A stretch of 57,394 nucleotides of DNA from Stenotrophomonas sp. NA06056 (lineage in GTDB: Bacteria > Pseudomonadota > Gammaproteobacteria > Xanthomonadales > Xanthomonadaceae). Shown here piece after piece: positions 1-8,214 of the stretch. Each line of letters opens with the position of its first letter. Within the stretch, counting starts at the first letter, position 1. Location of the stretch: the NCBI RefSeq assembly GCF_013364355.1, contig NZ_CP054931.1:4462501-4519894 (forward strand), written 5' to 3'. Both the position numbers and the translations under genes were made by a program. The notes below the pieces were generated by a model, which worked only from the letters and a program-made list of their open reading frames with translations, did no database searches and had not been told where the DNA came from.

Positions 1-13
1 CCAGCTGAGGGAA

Positions 14-799
14 TCAGCCGGTCAACACGACCCCGACGATACCCAGGGTGACGGACACGGCAATGGCGATCACGGCCCCCATCACGCTGGTATCGCCGCG
101 TGCTGCCAACATGCTGCGCACCGCAGCCTCATTGTCCCTGTTGAGCGACTGGGCGCGCGCGATCTCACGCTGGCAGTGCTGCAGGTACCAGCTGTTGGCC
201 AGGACACCCACGGTGGCGCTCAGACCCAGGTTGATCACCAGTGACAGGGCCTCTGGTACATCGACGAATGCCTCGACGACGCTGGAGGCCGCCAGCACGC
301 CAACCCAGATGGCAGCCATGCGGTACATCTTCCGGTACATCATCCAGATCACGCCAAACAGGAACCCTGGCCAATGCCAGGTGCCCGTCGCGTTCGCTGT
401 GCCCTGGTCCAGGCGCCAACGCTTGCGATAGATCGGGAAGTTGCCGCCGACAACGGCTGCATACAAGCCCATCTGGCCAGTCAGTCCGGCGCCCAGTGGA
501 ATGACATCGGGCGTTCCGGAAGCGGTCGGTGCGCGGTAGGGGTCTTGGCTGGCCGCTGCGGCGACGGCGGCCTCATCGGCACGCGGAGCTGCCGAGCCAT
601 CGGCGATATCGTCGGCAGCCGGCGCTGCCCTGGCCGTCGACTGCAGCGCCTGCAACGGCTGCCAACCCGCCATGCCTTCGCACCAGAGCAGGGTGTGACC
701 GGCGATGACGCCGTCCTGCTGCAATTTCTGCAGCCCGGCCAGGTCCACTGGACCTTCGCTCTTGCCGTTGCGGGCGTAGTACCACTGTGCTTCCTGCAT
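14..799 (-). CDS. GYF_2 / DUF2628 membrane protein
   Basis: This 261-residue protein starts with a GYF_2-like module (about residues 4-52, WYYARNGKSEGPV and a later GWQPL), followed by a low-complexity Ala/Asp linker. A DUF2628-like part follows, with an aromatic TWHWPGFLFGVIWMMYRKMY stretch and three or four hydrophobic segments. GYF_2 modules are thought to bind peptides, so an inner-membrane scaffold is possible; no enzymatic motif is visible. The start at 799 was chosen because the GYF motif begins right after it; the open frame runs further upstream but overlaps the next gene. It lies 31 bp downstream of the transglycosylase gene on the same strand and may be cotranscribed. Function unknown. 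Confidence 0.75.
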   Translation of the reverse strand: MQEAQWYYARNGKSEGPVDLAGLQKLQQDGVIAGHTLLWCEGMAGWQPLQALQSTARAAPAADDIADGSAAPRADEAAVAAAASQDPYRAPTASGTPDVIPLGAGLTGQMGLYAAVVGGNFPIYRKRWRLDQGTANATGTWHWPGFLFGVIWMMYRKMYRMAAIWVGVLAASSVVEAFVDVPEALSLVINLGLSATVGVLANSWYLQHCQREIARAQSLNRDNEAAVRSMLAARGDTSVMGAVIAIAVSVTLGIVGVVLTG

Positions 800-830
800 T
801 GAAGATCTTCCTGTGAGGGCGTTGCGTGGT

Positions 831-3008
831 TTACAGCGATGCGCTGGACAGCGTCTGCACCAGCGTGTGGCGGCCACCTGGGGCGACGGTGACCACGTCG
901 GGCCCGGCGTTGGCGGCTTCCAGGCAGACATAGTCGCGCCAGCCGTCGCCGACATCGGCCATCTTCGCTGCAGCGTCGGTACCCGGGTTCCATGCCACCA
1001 GCGAACGGCTGCCTTCGGTACGGATGTCGATGCGGCGCTTGAGCACCGGGTCGCGCAGCACATAGTGCCCGCCGGCTTGGGTGTAGATGCGGTCGCTGCG
1101 GCCCGGATCACGCGGATCGCGTAGCGACCACGGGCCCTGCTGGCGACGCGGCTGGGCGTAGTTCTCGAACTTGTCGAGGTAGTCCAGGCCATCGACGCCG
1201 TCGACGTCGACCCTGCTGGCGTCACCGACACGGAAATAGTTGTGCAGCGCCTGGGTGAAGGTGGTCGGGGCCTTGCCGGTGTTCTCGGTGACCAGCTGCT
1301 GGCGCAGTTCACGGCCGACACGGACGGTCATGGTCAGACGCAGGCCGAGATTGTCCAATGCAGGCGGCGCCAGGGTCAGTTCGATGCTGCCATCGTCGAG
1401 GCGGCGCGCCTGCTGCAGTTCCCAGGGCAAAGTGCGCACGAAACCGTGGGCGGGTACGTCATCGCCCTGCCCTTGCCGGCCGAAGTAGGGCCAACATACC
1501 GGGCTGCCACCGCGGATGGGTGTGGGCAGTGGCGCGCGCTTGGGCGAGAGCCACATCACTTCGGGCTGGCCCTTGGGCACGAACGAGAGCAGTTGACCTC
1601 CGAACACGCTGATCGCGGCAGTGGCCTGCGGTGTTTCCACCAGCCAGGCATCGAGTCCCTGGAACTGGCCGCTGCTGACACCCTTTATCTGTTGCACGCT
1701 GGATCGACTCCGGATGGCCGGCGACTGCGCGGCACTGTAGTTGGTGGGAAGGCTGAAGCGGGTGGGCGTGGCCGGAACCTTCGCCTGCGGTTCGCCCTGC
1801 AGCGCGCGCAGAATGCGCTGGCCAGCGCGACCATCGGTGTTGGCCCAGCCCAGGCGCTGCTGCTCAGCCTGGATCGCGCGACGGCTGGCAGTACCGATCA
1901 TGCCATCGGCGGCACCGATGTCATGGCCGCGCGCCAGCAACAGGGTCTGCAGCTGGCGGCGCTCGTCGCGGCCAAGACCGGGATCATCGGTGGGCCAGGC
2001 GGTGACCAGACCGTTGCCGCCACGCAGGCGGTCGGCCAGGGTGGCGATGGCCAGGGCATAGCTCTCTGCGGCGTTATAGCTGTAGATCGCATCGTAGTTG
2101 CGGAACACCAGCAGCGCCGGGCCTTTGTTGCCGGCCGGCAGCAACAGCGCCGCGCGGGCATCGGCAGGCAAACCGGCCGGCGCCAGCGCACTGCCGTCCA
2201 GGCCGGTCACGCCCAGTGCGCGCCAGTCGGCCAGTGCGCGGCGCTGGGTGCGGCCGGACTGGCTGGCGTTGAAACCAGCGGGGACACGGACTTCCATGCC
2301 CCAGGGTTCGCCGGTCCGCCAGCCAGCACGCTTCAGATAGTTGGCGGTGGAAGCCAGTGCATCGGGAATGCTGCCGACCAGATCGCGGCGGCCGTCGCCA
2401 TCACCATCCACGGCAATGCGTGCGTAGGTGCTGGGCATGAACTGGGTGTGGCCGAAGGCACCGGCCCAGGAGCCGGTGAGGCCCTGCGCCTGCAGGTCAC
2501 CCTTGTCGATGAGCTTGACCAGCGCCAGCAGTTCGCCTCTGAAGAAGGATTGCCGACGGCCGGCACAGGACAGCGTGGCCAGCGACTGCAGCAGCGGGCG
2601 CTTGCCGAACACGCGGCCGTAGTCGCTCTCCACGCCCCATACGGCGACGATGGTGACTGGATCGACGCCGTACTGCGCCGATACGCGCTGAAGCAGATCG
2701 CGATGCTGCTGCAGCATGGCGCGACCGTCGTCAACGCGTTGGCGATCGACCAGCGCGGCCAGGTAGTCCCAGATGGGCGTGGTGAACTCCGGCTGCGCGT
2801 CGAGCAGCGGCAGCACGCTGGGATCGGGCTGCAGTCCGGCGGTGATGGCCGTGAAACGGTCGGCGGCAATGCCCTGGGAGGCGGCAGTCGTCTGCAAAGC
2901 CGCCATACAGCGGGCGAACGCGGGATCTGCGGTTGCCGCTGCTGTCGACGGAGCAGCCGCTGGCAGGGCAAGTGCGGCGGCCAGGCCGAGCGTGGTCAGT
3001 ATGGGCAT
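831..3008 (-). CDS. MltB-type lytic transglycosylase fused to glucose-6-phosphate 1-epimerase-like domain
   Basis: The 725-residue protein opens with a signal peptide (residues 1-27). An SLT_2/MltB lytic transglycosylase domain follows (about 30-330) with the catalytic Glu in WGVESDYGR (E127) and the GHTQFMPSTY motif. A PG_binding_1-like segment covers about 345-405, then a linker. From about 438 to the end is a D-hexose-6-phosphate mutarotase (YeaD/aldose 1-epimerase) domain with PVCWPYFGRQG, VPAHGFVR (H521), ALHNYFRV (H589) and DYVCLEAAN (E697). MltB enzymes cleave peptidoglycan glycan strands in the periplasm, whereas YeaD enzymes are cytoplasmic, so the fusion is odd. There is no stop or frameshift at the junction. 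An in-frame GTG at 1697 could start the epimerase alone. The neighbours (egtBD) do not explain the pairing. Confidence 0.85.
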   Translation of the reverse strand: MPILTTLGLAAALALPAAAPSTAAATADPAFARCMAALQTTAASQGIAADRFTAITAGLQPDPSVLPLLDAQPEFTTPIWDYLAALVDRQRVDDGRAMLQQHRDLLQRVSAQYGVDPVTIVAVWGVESDYGRVFGKRPLLQSLATLSCAGRRQSFFRGELLALVKLIDKGDLQAQGLTGSWAGAFGHTQFMPSTYARIAVDGDGDGRRDLVGSIPDALASTANYLKRAGWRTGEPWGMEVRVPAGFNASQSGRTQRRALADWRALGVTGLDGSALAPAGLPADARAALLLPAGNKGPALLVFRNYDAIYSYNAAESYALAIATLADRLRGGNGLVTAWPTDDPGLGRDERRQLQTLLLARGHDIGAADGMIGTASRRAIQAEQQRLGWANTDGRAGQRILRALQGEPQAKVPATPTRFSLPTNYSAAQSPAIRSRSSVQQIKGVSSGQFQGLDAWLVETPQATAAISVFGGQLLSFVPKGQPEVMWLSPKRAPLPTPIRGGSPVCWPYFGRQGQGDDVPAHGFVRTLPWELQQARRLDDGSIELTLAPPALDNLGLRLTMTVRVGRELRQQLVTENTGKAPTTFTQALHNYFRVGDASRVDVDGVDGLDYLDKFENYAQPRRQQGPWSLRDPRDPGRSDRIYTQAGGHYVLRDPVLKRRIDIRTEGSRSLVAWNPGTDAAAKMADVGDGWRDYVCLEAANAGPDVVTVAPGGRHTLVQTLSSASL
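1695..1711 (-). promoter_or_regulatory. possible internal ribosome binding site and GTG start for the epimerase domain
   Basis: On the minus strand a GGAG (1711-1708) lies 10 nt before an in-frame GTG (1697-1695, codon 438 of the fusion). Initiation here would give a 288-residue protein close to the usual length of stand-alone YeaD-type epimerases, without the signal peptide. This is inference from spacing and length only. Confidence 0.4.
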
Positions 3009-3072
3009 GGCGTCCTCCGTGTTGCCGGTGCTGCAGCCATGGTAACGCGGAGGGGCGGCCAGGTTGGTCGAG

Positions 3073-3097
3073 ATTGCCGGCCAGCGGCCGGCACTAC
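3073..3097. repeat. SMAG/GTAG-type REP palindrome
   Basis: A short palindrome with stem TGCCGGCC/GGCCGGCA ends in the CACTAC (GTAG on the other strand) tail typical of S. maltophilia REP elements. It lies in the gap between the egtD stop and the transglycosylase start. The same sequence recurs near 8170 and 42826. Confidence 0.75.
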
Positions 3098-3103
3098 CTG
3101 TGG

Positions 3104-4081
3104 CTAGGGTGCGGGGCGAAGAAGGCGCAGGCCGTAGGCGGGATCGTCTGCGTTCCAGTGCGCCGCCACCTCCAGCCCTGCCTGCTGCAGGAGGTGGCCG
3201 AAGCTGGCGTCGGTGTACTTGTGGCTGTACTCCACGCGGATCGGTTCGCCCGCGCTGAAGTGGAAGGTGCGGCCGTCGAGATGGACGTCCTGCTCGCGCT
3301 GACTGACCAGGTCGGTTTCGATGCGCAGGCGCGCGGTGCTGTAACGCGCCTGGTGACGGAAGCCGTCGAGATCGAAATCGCTGCCGACCTCGCGGTTGAG
3401 ACGCGCCAGCAGATTCAGGGTGAAGGCGGCGGTGATACCGTCGGCATCGTTGTAGGCAGCCTCGATCAGGGCCGGGTCCTTGTGCAGATCAATGCCGATC
3501 AGCGCCAGGCCCTGACTGCCCATGGTCTGGCGCATCGCGCGCAGCAGCGCGATAGCGTCCTCATCGGCGAAGTTGCCCAGGGTGGAGCCCGGGAAGAACA
3601 GCAGGCGGCGCGCGGCGGGCCGATCCGACGCGGGAACCTGCACTGGGCGGGTGAAGTCGGCGCACACCGGCAACATTTCCACGTCCGGCAGCGCAGGGGC
3701 CAGGTGGTCGATGCTGGACAGCAGGGCCGCGCGCGAGATCTCGATGGGCGTATAGGCCACCGGATCCTGCAGCGCGGCCAGCAGGCGCGCGGTCTTGCGG
3801 CCACTGCCGCTGCCCAGTTCGACCACATGCACGCGCGATCCGACCGCCTGCGCGATCTCCGGCAGCACCCGATCCAGCAGGGCCAGCTCGGTGCGTGTGG
3901 GGTAGTACTCGTGGGTGTGGGTGATCTGCTCGAACAAGCGCGAGCCGCGCGCGTCGTAGAAGTACTTGGACGGCAGCTGGCGCGAGGCGTGCGACAGACC
4001 TGCTACGGCATCGGCAAGGATCTGCTGGCGGCCGGGGGTAAGGTCGGTCAGCGCCTGCAGCGCAGCCTGGACGGTGCTCAT
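3104..4081 (-). CDS. egtD: L-histidine N-alpha-methyltransferase EgtD
   Basis: EgtD trimethylates histidine with SAM to give hercynine, the first step of ergothioneine synthesis, in the cytoplasm. The 325-residue product fits the family: conserved PSKYFYDARGSRLFEQIT near residues 37-54, EYYPTRTE, the SAM-binding VELGSGSGRKT (about 87-97), FFPGSTLGNF and the C-terminal VEYSHKYT. The start at 4081 overlaps the egtB stop by one base pair step (ATGA), which indicates translational coupling; the longer upstream reading lies wholly inside egtB. The pair forms the core ergothioneine pathway with egtB first. Confidence 0.93.
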   Translation of the reverse strand: MSTVQAALQALTDLTPGRQQILADAVAGLSHASRQLPSKYFYDARGSRLFEQITHTHEYYPTRTELALLDRVLPEIAQAVGSRVHVVELGSGSGRKTARLLAALQDPVAYTPIEISRAALLSSIDHLAPALPDVEMLPVCADFTRPVQVPASDRPAARRLLFFPGSTLGNFADEDAIALLRAMRQTMGSQGLALIGIDLHKDPALIEAAYNDADGITAAFTLNLLARLNREVGSDFDLDGFRHQARYSTARLRIETDLVSQREQDVHLDGRTFHFSAGEPIRVEYSHKYTDASFGHLLQQAGLEVAAHWNADDPAYGLRLLRPAP

Positions 4082-5388
4082 GAAAGATCCCTTGCCAGGC
4101 GCATGCCTGAAAACTGCCAACGCGCCGGTGGCGTGAAGAAGTTGCGGTAGCTGCCACGCACATGGCCGCGCGGGGTGGCACAGCTGCCACCGCGCAACAC
4201 CCATTGGCCGCACATGAATTTGCCGTTGTACTCGCCCAGGTTGCCGGCGAACGGACGGAAGCCGGGGTAGGCGCCATAGGCACTGCTGGTCCATTCCCAG
4301 ACATCGCCGAACAGCTGGCGCAGGCCGTCGCCCTGCCCTGCCTGTGGATGCAGATGGTCCTCATCGGCGAAGTGGCCTTCGACCGGCTGCATGGCGGCGG
4401 CCGCTTCCCATTCGAATTCGGTGGGCAGGCGCGCACCGGCCCAGCGTGCGCAGGCATCGGCTTCGTAGTAGCTGAGGTGGCAGACCGGCGCATGCGGATC
4501 GAGCTCGCGCCAGCCACCCAGGGTGAACTCGCGCAGCAGGTCGTCGTGCCAGTACAGCGGATGCTGCCACTGCTCGGCCTCGCGCAGCGCCCAGCCTTCG
4601 CTCAGCCACCAGCGTGGATCGCGGTAGCCGCCGGCGTCGATGAAGGCGCGGTACTCGGCATTGCTGAGTGGGCGTTCGGCCAGTGCATGCGCAGGAAGCA
4701 GCACGCGATGCACGGGTGATTCATTGTCATAGGCGAATGTGGCGTGCTGCGGCCAAGCGGGTGCGCCGATGCTGACGATGCGTTCGCTCTGCTCGACCCA
4801 ACCCTGCGCGCTGTGGCCGCTGACGGCGACAGGCAGGTCATCGCGATAGGCAGGCTGCAGCGGATTGCACCAGAACGCGTGCTTGATGTCGGTGAGCAGC
4901 AGCTCCTGGTGCTGCTGTTCGTGGTGCAGGCCCAACTGCAGGTGGTGCAGGGCGTCGCTGCCCAGATCGCCGTCGCGCAGCTGTGTCAGCACCTGCGCAT
5001 CCACGTGCCGCCGGTAGGCATGGACCTGCTGCAGCGAGGGTCGCGAGAGCAGACCGCGCTGCGGCCGTGCGTGGGCGGGGCCGAGACTCTTGTAGTAACT
5101 GTTGAACAGATAGTCCCAGGCCGGATCCCAGGGTGTATAGCCAGGGCGGCTGGCGAGGACGAAGCGTTCGAAGAACCAGGTGGTGTGGGCCAGGTGCCAC
5201 TTGGCCGGGCTGGCATCGGCCATGCTCTGCAGCAGGGCGTCTTCGGGGCTGAGCGGTGCGGCCAACTGCACGCTGCGCCCCCGCACATGGCTGAAGTGGC
5301 GGGCGAGGTCGTGCTGCGGGGCAGCGACGGCGGCGGGTACGCTGTCCATGCAATCAGCTTCGACCGGGGCCGGTGAGCGCGATGTCAT
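4078..5388 (-). CDS. egtB: ergothioneine biosynthesis sulfoxide synthase EgtB
   Basis: EgtB is a non-heme iron enzyme joining hercynine to a thiol donor (gamma-glutamylcysteine or cysteine, depending on type) with oxygen. The 436-residue protein has an N-terminal DinB-like domain with the likely iron ligands in WHLAHT (H68) and HHEQQHQE (H156, H160). A C-terminal FGE/sulfatase-modifying domain follows, with LPTEFEWEAAA, DVWEWTSS, VLRGGSCATP and YRNFFTPPARWQFSGMRLA. It is the first gene of an egtB-egtD pair. No egtA, egtC or egtE gene is adjacent, so the donor thiol and the C-S lyase are not explained here. Met14 is an alternative start. Confidence 0.92.
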   Translation of the reverse strand: MTSRSPAPVEADCMDSVPAAVAAPQHDLARHFSHVRGRSVQLAAPLSPEDALLQSMADASPAKWHLAHTTWFFERFVLASRPGYTPWDPAWDYLFNSYYKSLGPAHARPQRGLLSRPSLQQVHAYRRHVDAQVLTQLRDGDLGSDALHHLQLGLHHEQQHQELLLTDIKHAFWCNPLQPAYRDDLPVAVSGHSAQGWVEQSERIVSIGAPAWPQHATFAYDNESPVHRVLLPAHALAERPLSNAEYRAFIDAGGYRDPRWWLSEGWALREAEQWQHPLYWHDDLLREFTLGGWRELDPHAPVCHLSYYEADACARWAGARLPTEFEWEAAAAMQPVEGHFADEDHLHPQAGQGDGLRQLFGDVWEWTSSAYGAYPGFRPFAGNLGEYNGKFMCGQWVLRGGSCATPRGHVRGSYRNFFTPPARWQFSGMRLARDLS

Positions 5389-5471
5389 GGCCCGGTGCCG
5401 TGGTGTTCACATCAGGCGCGTATTCAAGAAGGGCATGGCCACGCCGCTAACGGCAGTGCTGCGGCCGCGTC

Positions 5472-6794
5472 GTGACCGCGCTGGAATTCCGTGTGTCCCA
5501 TCATCCGCTCCGACAGCCTGTGCACTATCTGTTCGTGCTGCCCGCCGTGCTGGTCGCACTGGTGCTGTGGGCGAGCCTGGAAAACGACGATGTCGGCCGC
5601 GCCGGGCAGCGCATCCTGCCCTGGTTGCTGGCCTGCCTGGGTGCAGGCCTTGCCCTGCTGTACAACCAGGTGCGCACGTTGTGCCTGTTGCTGCTGGTGG
5701 CGCTGGCCTTCGCGGTGCTGCACCAGGATCTGGGGCACTACCTGCGCGATGGCCGGGTAACGGCGCTGACGCCACTGCGCTTCCACGCGATCTCGACCTG
5801 GCTGCCATTGTTGTTCGCTGTGCATGCGTTGTGGCCCGAGCGCGGGCGCCGCCGCCAGGATCTGCTGCTGAGGGCCACAACCAGCGGCGTTGCCGTGGCG
5901 GTTTTCATCCTGTTGGCCGCACAGCAGCCGCAAGGCATGCACGACCTGCTGTCGAACCGGCACTTCCGCTGGATACCGAGCGACTGGAATGCGCTGGCGC
6001 AGCTGCCTGCCGTGCTGTTCCTGCTGGCCACCGCCGCACTGGGATGGCAGGCATGGCGCCAGCCGCGGCCGCTGCACACGGCGATGCTGCTGGCCCTGCT
6101 GTGCCTGTGGTGGATGCTGCCGCGGATCTTCCTGCAGCCGGTACTGCTGCCGGCGCTGAGCGTGGCGGCGCTGCTGCTGATGTTGGCGGCGACCCTGCAG
6201 GAGTCTTTCCACATGGCCTTCGGCGACGAGCTGACCGGCCTGCCCGGTCGCCGGGCATTCAACGAGACCCTCAAGCGCGCCACCGGCACTTACAGCATCG
6301 CGATGATCGACGTCGATCATTTCAAGAAGTTCAACGACACCCATGGCCATGACACCGGCGATGATGTGCTGAAACTGGTGGCCTCACGGCTGTCGCGGGT
6401 GGGCGACGGTGGCCGCGCGTTCCGTTATGGCGGCGAAGAGTTCGCCGTGGTGTTCCTCGACCGCCCGGCGTCGGCCTGCGTGGAGGCGGTGGAGGCGCTG
6501 CGAGTGGGCATCGAACAGAGCCGGATGCAGCTGCGCGATCGCAGCACCCGCAGCCGTGACGATACGCTTGGCCAGCAGCAGCGCGGGCGCGGCGGTGGCG
6601 GTGCGGTGGTGCAGGTGACCGTCAGCATCGGCCTGGCCGACAGTCGGGTTGATCCGCGCCCGGCCGGGGTGGTCAAGGCCGCCGACCAGGCGCTGTATGC
6701 GGCCAAGGAAGAAGGTCGCAACCGCGTGTGCGCGCATGGCGGCCAGCGCGTGCTGGCCGTGCGCGGCAGCCACGCTCAGACGGCGTCGAGGTAG
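5472..6794 (+). CDS. membrane-bound GGDEF diguanylate cyclase
   Basis: The 440-residue protein has about six N-terminal membrane segments (residues ~18-200) and a C-terminal GGDEF domain (about 265-425) with [14 protein letters not shown] and an intact active-site GGEEF (320-324), so synthesis of cyclic di-GMP is expected. A canonical inhibitory I-site RxxD five residues before GGEEF is absent; RVGD occurs two residues too far upstream. A basic Gly/Arg/Gln-rich insertion near 355-375 interrupts the domain before [11 protein letters not shown]. The start is GTG; later in-frame Val/GTG codons are possible. The gene is divergent from egtB, and its 3' end overlaps the convergent ychJ-like gene by 19 bp. 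Confidence 0.9.
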   Translation: MTALEFRVSHHPLRQPVHYLFVLPAVLVALVLWASLENDDVGRAGQRILPWLLACLGAGLALLYNQVRTLCLLLLVALAFAVLHQDLGHYLRDGRVTALTPLRFHAISTWLPLLFAVHALWPERGRRRQDLLLRATTSGVAVAVFILLAAQQPQGMHDLLSNRHFRWIPSDWNALAQLPAVLFLLATAALGWQAWRQPRPLHTAMLLALLCLWWMLPRIFLQPVLLPALSVAALLLMLAATLQESFHMAFGDELTGLPGRRAFNETLKRATGTYSIAMIDVDHFKKFNDTHGHDTGDDVLKLVASRLSRVGDGGRAFRYGGEEFAVVFLDRPASACVEAVEALRVGIEQSRMQLRDRSTRSRDDTLGQQQRGRGGGGAVVQVTVSIGLADSRVDPRPAGVVKAADQALYAAKEEGRNRVCAHGGQRVLAVRGSHAQTASR

Positions 6795-7168
6795 TACCAG
6801 CGACCTTCGATCCGCAGGAAGCGGCTGTGCTCGGTCATTTTCACCGCGCTGCCGCCGCCGACGCGGTAGCGCGCGGTGAAGCGGACCTCGGCACTGTCAG
6901 TGCCGGTCACCTGGTGGTCCTGCACGGTCAGGCCCAGCCACTGGGTGCGCTGGCCGGGGGCATCATCGAGCGACAGTTCGGCAGGGCGGGTATCCGGATG
7001 CCAGGTGGCGCGCAGGTACTCCGGCAGATGGCGCACATAGGCGCTGTAGCGCGAGCGCATCAGACGCTCGGCGTCGGGCGCGGCGTCGCCGGCATGGAAG
7101 CGGCCACAGCAGGCGGCGTAGTCGGCGGCCAGGCCACAGGGACAGGGATCGGGGGCGGTTCGGCTCAT
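6776..7168 (-). CDS. YchJ-family SEC-C motif protein
   Basis: The 130-residue product has the family layout: an N-terminal Cys-rich SEC-C-like zinc motif (DPCPCG at 8-12, AACCGRFH at 19-25), [10 protein letters not shown], a central TWHPDTRP, and a C-terminal cystatin-like fold ending [15 protein letters not shown]. YchJ/UPF0225 proteins lack an agreed function; the SEC-C motif is known as a zinc- and SecB-binding module in SecA, which gives only a hint. The start at 7168 puts the Cys motif immediately after the initiator. It is convergent with the diguanylate cyclase gene. Confidence 0.85.
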   Translation of the reverse strand: MSRTAPDPCPCGLAADYAACCGRFHAGDAAPDAERLMRSRYSAYVRHLPEYLRATWHPDTRPAELSLDDAPGQRTQWLGLTVQDHQVTGTDSAEVRFTARYRVGGGSAVKMTEHSRFLRIEGRWYYLDAV

Positions 7169-7240
7169 GCGGGTATTGTCGCGTGGGCGGCGGCAATGTG
7201 ACAGGCGTATGCTGTCGCGCCCTCTCCTTGATCGATCGCC

Positions 7241-8020
7241 GTGCTGGAACTGATTCCTCCTGAGTTGTGGTGGCTGGTGGTGATCGCCTTCATTGCCGGC
7301 CTGGTCGATGCGGCCGTGGGTGGGGGCGGACTGGTGCAGCTGCCGGGCCTGTTCACGGTGCTGCCGCAGCAGACGCCTGCGATGCTGTTCGGCACCAACA
7401 AGTTCAGCTCGATGTTCGGCACCGGCGCGGCGGCATGGCGCTATGCACGCAACGTGCGCTTTCCGTGGAAGCCGGTGCTGTTCGCTGCCGGTACGGCCTT
7501 CGTGTTCTCTTTCCTTGGCGCTACGGCGGTCAGCCTGTTGCCCAAGGACGCGGTGCGGCCACTGGTGCTGGTGCTGCTGGTGGCGATGCTGGCCTACACG
7601 CTGTGGAAGAAGGACTTCGGCGCACTGCACCGGCCCCGCGAGATCGGCCGCAACGAGTTGGCGATCGCGCTGGCGATCGGTGCGGCGATCGGTTTCTACG
7701 ATGGCTTCTTCGGGCCCGGCACCGGCAGCTTCCTGATCTTCCTGTTCGTGCGCTTCTTCGGGCTGGACTTCCTGCGTGCATCGGCAGCGTCGAAGGTGGT
7801 GAACCTGGCGACGAACGTGGCGGCGATCTCGTTCTTCGTGCCGACCGGCAACATCCTGTGGCTGTTCGCGCTGCCGATGGCAGCGGGCAACATCATCGGT
7901 TCGGTGGTGGGCACGCGGCTGGCGCTGAAGGGCGGCACGCCGTTCATCCGCAAGCTGTTCGTAGGGTTGGTGGTGGTGCTGATCGCACGGATGGCGTGGG
8001 ATACGTTCCGTAGTTCGTGA
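7241..8020 (+). CDS. TSUP (TauE/SafE) family membrane transporter
   Basis: The 259-residue protein has about eight hydrophobic segments in two repeated halves, each opening with a glycine-rich motif: [16 protein letters not shown] near residue 20 and [14 protein letters not shown] near 150. This duplication is typical of the TSUP/YfcA family, whose members move sulfite, sulfonates or other organic anions across the inner membrane. The substrate cannot be told from sequence. GTG start at 7241. It stands alone, divergent from ychJ and convergent with the jet operon. Confidence 0.88.
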   Translation: MLELIPPELWWLVVIAFIAGLVDAAVGGGGLVQLPGLFTVLPQQTPAMLFGTNKFSSMFGTGAAAWRYARNVRFPWKPVLFAAGTAFVFSFLGATAVSLLPKDAVRPLVLVLLVAMLAYTLWKKDFGALHRPREIGRNELAIALAIGAAIGFYDGFFGPGTGSFLIFLFVRFFGLDFLRASAASKVVNLATNVAAISFFVPTGNILWLFALPMAAGNIIGSVVGTRLALKGGTPFIRKLFVGLVVVLIARMAWDTFRSS

Positions 8021-8095
8021 TCCACCGCGTCGCGGGCGCTTTGATTGTTACGAGGGCGGTCGGGCCAGGCAGAAGCAAAGACAGAACTGCTTCTG

Positions 8096-8119
8096 GTAGG
8101 TGCCAACCTTGGTTGGCAC
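8096..8119. repeat. REP-type palindrome (GTAGGTGCCAACC/GGTTGGCAC)
   Basis: GTGCCAACC and GGTTGGCAC form an inverted repeat preceded by GGTA. The same stem recurs at 34453-34470. It is the first of three palindromes in the convergent gap between the TSUP gene and jetC. Confidence 0.75.
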
Positions 8120-8140
8120 GTTGTTTCCGGTCGCGCAGAG

Positions 8141-8195
8141 CAGCCGAGCATGGCTCGGCTCTACAGGGGATTGCCGGCCAGCGGCCGGCATTACC
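8141..8195. repeat. two tandem SMAG/GTAG REP palindromes
   Basis: AGCCGAGCATGGCTCGGCT followed by CTAC, then a second palindrome with TGCCGGCC/GGCCGGCA ending in TTACC. With the element at 8096 they fill most of the 194-bp convergent gap. No U-tract follows any stem, so terminator activity is possible but unproven. Confidence 0.75.
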
Positions 8196-8214
8196 CGGGT
8201 GCCGACCGAGGCAG

